Source: Methanobacterium sp. (lineage in GTDB: Archaea; Methanobacteriota; Methanobacteria; Methanobacteriales; Methanobacteriaceae). From it: a DNA stretch of 5,211 nt. The DNA lies in the NCBI GenBank assembly GCA_003162655.1, contig PMMY01000139.1:2157-7367 (forward strand). The letters run 5' to 3'. This document shows positions 1-5,211 of the stretch, in pieces. Both the position numbers and the translations under genes were made by a program. Under the pieces are notes generated by a model. It was not told the origin of the DNA. It searched no databases and saw only the letters and a list, made by a program, of their open reading frames with translations. Within the stretch, counting starts at the first letter, position 1. Each line of letters starts with the position of its first letter.

Positions 1-803
1 GCAGCTGAAATTTCACGAAGTGCCTCACAATAGTTTGTAAGGTCGGTTAATATGACCAGTACGTGCATGTTTAGTTCAAATGCAAAGTATTCAGCTGTTG
101 TAAGTGCCATTTTAGGCGTGATAATTCTTTCAATAGCTGGGTCGTCTGCAAGGTTCATGAATACTGTAACCCTTTCAAGTGCACCAGTTCTTTCAAAATC
201 TTTCATAAAGTAGTTCGCTTCTTCGTGGGTAATTCCCATAGCAGCAAATACCACTGCAAACTCTGTTTCTTCTCCTATAACTTTTGCTTGCCTTGCAATC
301 TGAGCTGCAAGTTCGTTGTGGGGAAGTCCAGAACCTGTAAATATAGGTAGCTTCTGTCCACGTACCAAGGTGTTCATTCCATCAATGGTAGATATACCAG
401 TTTCTATAAACTCAGCTGGAAACTCCCTAGCAGATGGGTTCATTGGGTTACCACTGATATCTAACTCTTTATCTGGTATGATCTCAGGACCACCATCAAT
501 TGGTTGACCTGTACCGTTGAAAACTCTTCCTAACATGTCGGGTGCAACACCTAGTTTTGCTGTACCACCTGTGAACCTGACTTTAGTAGTTGATGTGTTA
601 AGGTCGCTTGTACCCTCGAATACTTGTATGACAGCAAGGTCTCCTTTAACCTCAAGTACTTGTCCTCTCCTATTATCTCCTGAAGGTGTTTCGATCTCAA
701 CGATTTCGTTGTAGGCCACTCCTTCTACCCCTTCAACAATCATTAGAGGACCGGAAACTTCGGAAACAGTTGTATATTCCCTTGTTTTGATATCTATCTT
801 CAT
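1..803 (-). CDS. atpB: A-type ATP synthase subunit B, N-terminal ~267 residues (partial)
   Basis: This is the non-catalytic (regulatory) nucleotide-binding subunit that alternates with A in the A3B3 head (also called ahaB). The reading frame stays open to the left edge, so the C-terminal ~40% of a protein usually near 460 aa is missing. Visible parts are the N-terminal beta-barrel (about residues 1-75, beginning [13 protein letters not shown]), then the RecA-like nucleotide-binding fold with [18 protein letters not shown] (138-155), GSGLPHNE (157-164), [14 protein letters not shown] (186-199) and [17 protein letters not shown] (251-267). GSGLPHNE stands where catalytic subunits have a GxxGxGKT P-loop; loss of the Lys-Thr pair is typical of B and marks the non-catalytic role. 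The start at 803 is preferred over an in-frame ATG at 809, because a GTGAGG ribosome binding site at 811-816 lies 7 nt upstream of 803 but only 1 nt from 809. With that start the gene begins 2 nt after the A stop codon. Identity is secure; only the exact start is open. Confidence 0.96.
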   Translation of the reverse strand, partial: MKIDIKTREYTTVSEVSGPLMIVEGVEGVAYNEIVEIETPSGDNRRGQVLEVKGDLAVIQVFEGTSDLNTSTTKVRFTGGTAKLGVAPDMLGRVFNGTGQPIDGGPEIIPDKELDISGNPMNPSAREFPAEFIETGISTIDGMNTLVRGQKLPIFTGSGLPHNELAAQIARQAKVIGEETEFAVVFAAMGITHEEANYFMKDFERTGALERVTVFMNLADDPAIERIITPKMALTTAEYFAFELNMHVLVILTDLTNYCEALREISA

Positions 804-805
804 CT

Positions 806-2557
806 TCATACCTCACTGCATTGTTTAACTATAGCTTCTTGAATTTCCTTTACCTTTACATCAAATTCAGATTCAGGAAGATACTTCATCCTACCTATTT
901 CATCCTTAACAGGAATGCTAATAATGTCTGCGGATGCAGCTCCGCGATCGAGTGCTGCTTCAGCATTTTCATGATAAGCCATTATAGTTTTGAGCATCTG
1001 GTACTGCTTCTTTGGTGGACAGTATGTATCTACTTCGTGGTAAGCGTTTTGTTGAAGGAAGTCTTCTCTTATCATTCTTGTTGTTTCGAGGGTGATTCTT
1101 TCACGATCTGGAAGTGCATCTGGACCAACGAGCTGTACAATTTCTTGTAGCTCAGATTCTTTTTGGAGTAGAGCCATTGCTTCATCCCTTGTTTCCCTCC
1201 AATCTGCTCCTGTGTGGGAATTCCACCAATCTTCGACACTGTCAACATACAATGAATAGCTTTGTAACCAGTCTATTGATGGGAAATGACGTTTATCAGC
1301 AAGAGATGAATCTAGTGCCCAAAAAACCTTGGAAATACGCAGAGTGTTCTGTGTAACAGGTTCTGAAAGGTCTCCACCTGGTGGTGATACTGCACCTACA
1401 ACTGTTACTGATGAGGTTTTATCTTCAGTACCTACTGTAGTTATCCTTCCAGCTCGTTCATAAAATTGTGCTAATCTTGATGCGAGGTACGCGGGATACC
1501 CTTCTTCACCAGGCATTTCTTCAAGCCTTCCAGATATCTCCCTCATTGCTTCTGCCCATCTTGATGTTGAATCTGCCATAAGTGCTACGTCGTATCCCAT
1601 ATCACGGAAATATTCTGCAATAGTTATACCTGTGTAAACACAAGCTTCCCTAGCAGCAACTGGCATGTTTGAGGTGTTTGCAATAAGGACTGTTCTGTCC
1701 ATAAGTGGTTTACCACTTTTTGGGTCTTCAAGTTCAGGAAATTCTTTTAAAACCTCTGTCATTTCGTTACCACGTTCTCCACAACCCACATATACAATAA
1801 TATCTGCGTCAGCCCATTTTGCAAGCTGTTGTTGTGTAACTGTTTTACCGGATCCAAATGGTCCAGGCATAGCGGAAGTTCCACCTTTAGCAACTGGGAA
1901 AAATGTATCTTGTGCTCTTTGTCCAGTTACAAGTGGAATATCAGGGTCTAATCTTTCTTTGTATGGTCTTCCAACTCTTACTGGCCATTTTTGCATCATA
2001 GGAATTTTTATAATACCATTAACAGTTTCAACTTCAGCAACTTCTTCTTCTACTGTGTATTGTCCCTTTGTTGCTATGCTTATAAGTTTACCTTTCACAT
2101 TAGGTGGTATCATTATTTTCTGGAGAATTGCTGATGTTTCTTGAACTTCTCCAATAATATCCCCACCCATAACTTCAGTTCCAGTTGTGAGTATAGGATT
2201 GAAGGTCCATTTCTTTTCTTTATCAAGTGAAGGAACACTCACACCCCTTTGAAGATAGTCTCCTGTTAGAAACTTGATCTTTTCAAGAGGTCTTTGAATT
2301 CCGTCAAATATGGATCCAATTATACCAGGACCTAGTTCTACTGATAATGGTCCTCCAGTACTTTCAATAGGTTCACCTGGTTTCATACCTGCTGTTTCTT
2401 CGTATACTTGTATGGTAGCGGTGTCGCCTTCAAGTTCGATTATCTCTCCAATGAGGTTATCGTTTCCGACTTTAACCATCTCATGCATTTGTGTTCCTTT
2501 CATGCCGTCTCCGACAATAACTGGACCTGCTATTTTTATTATATTTCCTGTAATCAT
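806..2557 (-). CDS. atpA: A-type ATP synthase catalytic subunit A
   Basis: Catalytic subunit of the A1 head (ahaA); three copies make or hydrolyse ATP at the cytoplasmic side of the membrane. At 583 aa it has the full length of archaeal A subunits. Domains in order: N-terminal beta-barrel (about 1-75), the non-homologous 'bulge' insertion specific to A/V-type catalytic subunits (about 115-190), the RecA-like domain, and the C-terminal helical domain. Key motifs are the P-loop GPFGSGKT (232-239), the catalytic-glutamate motif [11 protein letters not shown] (259-269, Glu261), Walker [15 protein letters not shown] (324-337, Asp329), [12 protein letters not shown] (391-402), and the ATPase alpha/beta signature [10 protein letters not shown] (426-435). 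The P-loop is uninterrupted, with no intein. The start overlaps the stop of F as ATGA (2554-2557). Only a weak ribosome binding site is visible upstream (GAGATGGT-like), so translation is probably coupled to F. No anomaly in reading frame or catalytic residues. Confidence 0.98.
   Translation of the reverse strand: MITGNIIKIAGPVIVGDGMKGTQMHEMVKVGNDNLIGEIIELEGDTATIQVYEETAGMKPGEPIESTGGPLSVELGPGIIGSIFDGIQRPLEKIKFLTGDYLQRGVSVPSLDKEKKWTFNPILTTGTEVMGGDIIGEVQETSAILQKIMIPPNVKGKLISIATKGQYTVEEEVAEVETVNGIIKIPMMQKWPVRVGRPYKERLDPDIPLVTGQRAQDTFFPVAKGGTSAMPGPFGSGKTVTQQQLAKWADADIIVYVGCGERGNEMTEVLKEFPELEDPKSGKPLMDRTVLIANTSNMPVAAREACVYTGITIAEYFRDMGYDVALMADSTSRWAEAMREISGRLEEMPGEEGYPAYLASRLAQFYERAGRITTVGTEDKTSSVTVVGAVSPPGGDLSEPVTQNTLRISKVFWALDSSLADKRHFPSIDWLQSYSLYVDSVEDWWNSHTGADWRETRDEAMALLQKESELQEIVQLVGPDALPDRERITLETTRMIREDFLQQNAYHEVDTYCPPKKQYQMLKTIMAYHENAEAALDRGAASADIISIPVKDEIGRMKYLPESEFDVKVKEIQEAIVKQCSEV
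811..816 (-). promoter_or_regulatory. Ribosome binding site deciding the start of subunit B
   Basis: GTGAGG lies in the last codons of A, 7 nt before the ATG at 803. The other in-frame ATG at 809 is only 1 nt from it, too close for normal initiation. The site therefore favours the 803 start, and the resulting [11 protein letters not shown]-terminus looks like that of related B subunits. Confidence 0.65.
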
Positions 2558-2874
2558 TTTACCATCTCAACCCCAATTACTCTCTTAATAAGCTCGTTCA
2601 TAGGGTCAGATTCCCTTTTAATCGAGCCTGATTTGTCTGGTATTTCAATCACCATAGGTAATGCGCGTTCATTAGTTAATTTATTAATAGTGTCTTTAAA
2701 TTCGATTCCAATCTTTTCAGTTGTTATAATTACTGAAAAATTCCTTTTTACAAGATCTTCAAGAACTTTCCTAGCTTCTTCCATGTTTTTAACAGGGTAT
2801 CCTTCCTTTATACCTCCAAGTCTAAAACCTGTGACTGTATCTTCATCAGCCATAACAGCTATATTTGATTTCAT
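2554..2874 (-). CDS. atpF: A-type ATP synthase subunit F (central stalk)
   Basis: Small soluble central-stalk subunit (ahaF; equivalent to eukaryotic V-ATPase F). It binds subunit D and helps transmit rotation between the K ring/C subunit and the A3B3 head. It is 106 aa, close to the family's usual ~100. The N-terminal hallmark [18 protein letters not shown] (5-22) is plainly present, with a CheY-like alternating beta/alpha pattern and a strand at VIITTEKIG (48-56). The C-terminal segment after [16 protein letters not shown] (73-88) is a helix that in homologues swings up to contact the head. The start overlaps the stop of C by 4 nt (ATGA at 2871-2874), and the stop overlaps the start of A in the same way, so C, F and A look translationally coupled. 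An AAGGAG ribosome binding site lies within the last codons of C (2883-2888), 8 nt before the ATG. Note that F in archaeal nomenclature is unrelated to bacterial AtpF (subunit b). Confidence 0.96.
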   Translation of the reverse strand: MKSNIAVMADEDTVTGFRLGGIKEGYPVKNMEEARKVLEDLVKRNFSVIITTEKIGIEFKDTINKLTNERALPMVIEIPDKSGSIKRESDPMNELIKRVIGVEMVK

Positions 2875-4028
2875 ATCAACATCTCCTTTATCATAGATGG
2901 TGAGAATCCTTCTTCTCTCTTACCGCGAGCAATGGTCTTCAAGTTCCTTATTTCACGTTCCTTTTTATTTAAAAAGCCTATCATAGGTCCTATTCCGAAT
3001 TGATTCTTTAATGATATTGTTTTGGCTGTATTAAATACATGACTGTCTAGTGCTTTTTCAAAACTTGACATTGAACGAGTTTCTGTATACTCTGTCATAG
3101 CATCTGAGAGCATTGGTGCATAAGATGTACCTTCTAAACTACTTATAACACTTGCAACATCTTCAGCTTCCATAAGTTCCTTTAATTTCCATTCTCTGAT
3201 CTGATAACCATCTGAAATCATGTAAGATTCGATGTCATCGTATTTCAGGTTATAAGCTTTTGCCCTTAAGATTATCTTGATATTTGCTACGTCAACCATT
3301 GTTCCAATGTAGTTATGAAGCAAGCTTGTGTTATCATCCTCAGGAGTTGCAGCAGATCTTAAAAGGTTTTCAAGTAGATATTTGTCCAAAGCAGATTCTA
3401 AAGGTAACAATAAACCTGTTTCATTATATGTAGAGATTACATCCTCTAAAATCTTTGGATACTCAGTTCCTTCAAGCCCGTTAATCACTTCTGTTACATT
3501 ATCTGCTTCTATAAGGCTATCAAGTTTATCAGAAAGTGCACCAAATGGAACTATAAGATTTAACGTTTCATCTAGATTTAAATCAGCTTGTTTGGCAATT
3601 ATTATACTCTTAATATTCCTAATATCCCATTTTTTGAGTAGAAAATTGAAAACTTCCTTGCTGTTATCTGGTGTTATCCTAGCTATAAGATCGTAAGACT
3701 CTGCAAGTTGAGAGTCTAACGCTTTTTCCAAGGGGTACTGATCAATGTACTTAGCATAATCTGGAACACCTCGGAGGTAATTTTTTATCTCCTCAATATT
3801 TTCTGCTTCAACGATCTCTGAAAATTCTTTTTCTGTGAATAACCTTCCTGTTCTTGCCCTTACCCTTGCATTGGGGTAAGTGTAGGGAAACATATTTAAG
3901 ACAGGTTTTATCGTTGATACAACTACTATTACTGCTACAACTGCTAATACTAGAAATAGTGCAGCTATAAAAGCTTCAACTGAGGGAAATCCAAGCGTAG
4001 TAATTATTGTAGTAATACTGTCTACCAT
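2871..4028 (-). CDS. atpC: A-type ATP synthase subunit C with N-terminal membrane helix
   Basis: Subunit C (ahaC; homologue of V-ATPase subunit d) forms the socket joining the K rotor ring to the D/F central stalk. The soluble part shows the family's internal threefold repeat: EAENIEEIKNYLRG (74-87), EADNVTEVINGLEG (174-187) and EAEDVASVISSLEG (287-300); EKALDSQ (101-107), ESALDKY (211-217) and EKALDSH (324-330); and IRNIKSIIIAK (136-146), VANIKIILRAK (247-257) and IRNLKTIARGK (360-370). At 385 aa it is longer than the ~320-360 aa common in the family. The extra length is N-terminal: about 17 polar residues, a strongly hydrophobic segment at about 19-40, then a basic run (YPNARVRARTGR, 51-62) where the ordinary protein begins. 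The positive-inside rule would leave the repeats in the cytoplasm, as the function needs. The start at 4028 has a GGAG ribosome binding site (4035-4038) 6 nt upstream and lies 14 nt after the stop of E. An internal Met46 would drop the helix but has no support as a start. Confidence 0.95.
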   Translation of the reverse strand: MVDSITTIITTLGFPSVEAFIAALFLVLAVVAVIVVVSTIKPVLNMFPYTYPNARVRARTGRLFTEKEFSEIVEAENIEEIKNYLRGVPDYAKYIDQYPLEKALDSQLAESYDLIARITPDNSKEVFNFLLKKWDIRNIKSIIIAKQADLNLDETLNLIVPFGALSDKLDSLIEADNVTEVINGLEGTEYPKILEDVISTYNETGLLLPLESALDKYLLENLLRSAATPEDDNTSLLHNYIGTMVDVANIKIILRAKAYNLKYDDIESYMISDGYQIREWKLKELMEAEDVASVISSLEGTSYAPMLSDAMTEYTETRSMSSFEKALDSHVFNTAKTISLKNQFGIGPMIGFLNKKEREIRNLKTIARGKREEGFSPSMIKEMLI

Positions 4029-4042
4029 CTAAATCTCCCCTA

Positions 4043-4666
4043 TCATTTGAATAATATACGTGCTACATCTGATCTTAGAGATTTTTTAAATCTAAGCATT
4101 CTTGCTTCGATAGTATTGTTAACTTCTATATCACCATTTTTGGTTTTTACAATAGCCCCGCCTATGGTGTTGATGTTACTTCCCATCTCTAAATTTGTTT
4201 CATTACCCTTTTTTCCTTTCACATCGTTTTCTATTTCTGAAATAGAATCTTCTATTTTAGCCACATCTTCTTGTTTGAGGTGTAAAATTAGATCTCCCCC
4301 TCCAATTTCCAATGCAGCTTCTGTTATAATGTTTTTAATAGATTCCTTGTATTCAGCTGATTCTGTGGATGCAATTTTCAAAAGTTTCTCTTCAGCTATT
4401 TTAAACGATTCTTCTATTACTTCTTCTCTAGAATCAAGTTCCATTCTTCTGGAGTTCATCTTAGCTTCAGATATTATCTGTTGATATCTCATTGCAGATT
4501 GTTTCTTACCATCTTCTAAGATCTTTTCCTTTTCCATAAGGGCAATTTTTTCGCCTTCTTCTAAAATGGACTTGCTTTCATTTTCAGCTTCTTCGGATAA
4601 TGAATCAGCTTTAAACTTAGCATCAGACAGTATACTTGAGACTATTTTTTCTGTCCCGCTACTCAT
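4043..4666 (-). CDS. atpE: A-type ATP synthase subunit E (peripheral stalk)
   Basis: Subunit E (ahaE) pairs with subunit H to build the two peripheral stalks that hold the A3B3 head static against the turning rotor. The protein is 207 aa, the normal family length. Residues 1 to about 100 are a long, charged, Glu/Lys-rich helix suited to a coiled coil with H (e.g. LSEEAENESKSILEEGEK, 23-40). The C-terminal globular domain (about 105-207) binds the top of subunit B and carries the conserved NTIGGAIVKTKNGDIEVNNT (166-185), followed by EARMLRFKKSLRSDVARILF (187-206). An upstream in-frame ATG at 4690 would add eight residues and overlap K, but the chosen start at 4666 has an ideal AGGAGG site 6 nt upstream and gives the canonical MSSGTEKIVSSIL beginning. 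The residues of about 145-165 (KGKKGNETNLEMG) are a low-similarity loop. Archaeal subunit E is unrelated to the bacterial epsilon subunit. Confidence 0.95.
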   Translation of the reverse strand: MSSGTEKIVSSILSDAKFKADSLSEEAENESKSILEEGEKIALMEKEKILEDGKKQSAMRYQQIISEAKMNSRRMELDSREEVIEESFKIAEEKLLKIASTESAEYKESIKNIITEAALEIGGGDLILHLKQEDVAKIEDSISEIENDVKGKKGNETNLEMGSNINTIGGAIVKTKNGDIEVNNTIEARMLRFKKSLRSDVARILFK

Positions 4667-4672
4667 GTTATT

Positions 4673-4676
4673 CCTC

Positions 4677-4678
<2 letters not shown>
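4673..4678 (-). promoter_or_regulatory. Ribosome binding site for subunit E, overlapping the K stop codon
   Basis: AGGAGG, a full Shine-Dalgarno core, sits 6 nt before the ATG at 4666 and overlaps the TAG stop of K (4677-4679). It decides the start of E at 4666 over the upstream in-frame ATG at 4690, which would place this site inside the coding region. Confidence 0.85.
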
Positions 4679-5168
<490 letters not shown>

Positions 5169-5175
5169 ATTATTT

Positions 5176-5182
5176 ACCTCCT
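5176..5182 (-). promoter_or_regulatory. Strong ribosome binding site for subunit K
   Basis: AGGAGGT, the closest match to the consensus in this window, stands 7 nt before the K start at 5168. It is in the short gap between the probable subunit I stop and K. A strong site fits the need for many K copies per enzyme. Confidence 0.8.
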
Positions 5183-5185
5183 ATT

Positions 5186-5211
5186 TCAGTATGCTTTCTT
5201 TTTGTACGGAA
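5186..5211 (-). CDS. Probable C-terminal end of A-type ATP synthase subunit I (partial)
   Basis: Upstream of K one reading frame gives PYKKKAY and a TGA stop at 5186-5188. In methanogen operons the gene before K is subunit I (ahaI), the membrane stator subunit that forms the ion half-channels. Its C-terminus is often a short basic tail after an aromatic/Pro pair, which this resembles. Only seven full codons are visible. Another frame gives SVQKESILK with a TAG stop at 5181-5183 and cannot be excluded, so the call rests mostly on gene order. Confidence 0.4.

Noticed and set aside
310..340. Apparent loss of the P-loop Lys-Thr in subunit B (GSGLPHNE)
   Set aside because: This is the normal state of the non-catalytic B subunit in archaeal A-ATPases, not a defect.
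1840..1864. Possible intein at the P-loop of subunit A, a known insertion site in some archaeal A/V ATPases
   Set aside because: The GPFGSGKT motif and flanking sequence are continuous and the protein has normal length, so no intein is present.
1665..2144. Plus-strand open frame of 159 codons antisense to subunit A
   Set aside because: It lies entirely opposite the conserved RecA domain of A. The product has no recognisable motif and is Ser/Pro/Ile-rich as expected of a reverse-complement shadow, and no ribosome binding site supports it.
2408..2896. Plus-strand open frame of 162 codons spanning the A/F junction on the opposite strand
   Set aside because: It is antisense to two well supported genes, and its hydrophobic, Ser/Phe-rich product resembles no family. 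Treated as a shadow frame.
4029..4042. Possible promoter or terminator in the E-C gap, the longest clear intergenic space within the core genes apart from I/K
   Set aside because: Only 14 nt long and occupied by the ribosome binding site of C; no room for a TATA/BRE element, hairpin or T-tract.

Overview
The window lies inside one minus-strand operon encoding an archaeal-type (A1Ao) ATP synthase. Read in transcription order, from high to low coordinates, it holds a probable last few codons of the stator/a subunit I, then K (proteolipid), E (peripheral stalk), C (central-stalk socket), F (central stalk), A (catalytic) and the first ~267 codons of B, which runs off the left edge. This I-K-E-C-F-A-B order matches the A-ATPase operons of euryarchaeal methanogens.

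The low G+C base composition, AGA/AGG arginine codons, Shine-Dalgarno-led starts, the two-hairpin K subunit and the sequence texture of A and B all point to a Methanobacteriales-type methanogen (Methanobrevibacter, Methanobacterium or Methanosphaera grade). I judge this from family knowledge, not a search, and cannot fix the genus.

Layout (all minus strand): I tail 5186-5211; K 4677-5168; E 4043-4666; C 2871-4028; F 2554-2874; A 806-2557; B 1-803 (partial). Gaps are 17, 10 and 14 nt between I/K, K/E and E/C. C/F and F/A share 4-nt ATGA stop-start overlaps, and A/B are 2 nt apart. There is no non-coding stretch of any size. No promoter, terminator, RNA gene, mobile element or CRISPR array is visible. 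The plus-strand open frames are shadows of these genes.

Together the products form the rotary enzyme. K makes the ion-carrying rotor ring against subunit I. C and F (with D, expected beyond B) join the ring to the A3B3 head. E (with H, expected upstream of I) forms the peripheral stalks. The most interesting points are an N-terminal transmembrane helix on subunit C, a normally soluble part sitting on the rotor ring, and a K subunit in which both hairpins carry a complete apparent Na+-ligand set. Otherwise this is a conserved core-metabolism operon, and I found no sign of a previously undescribed system.
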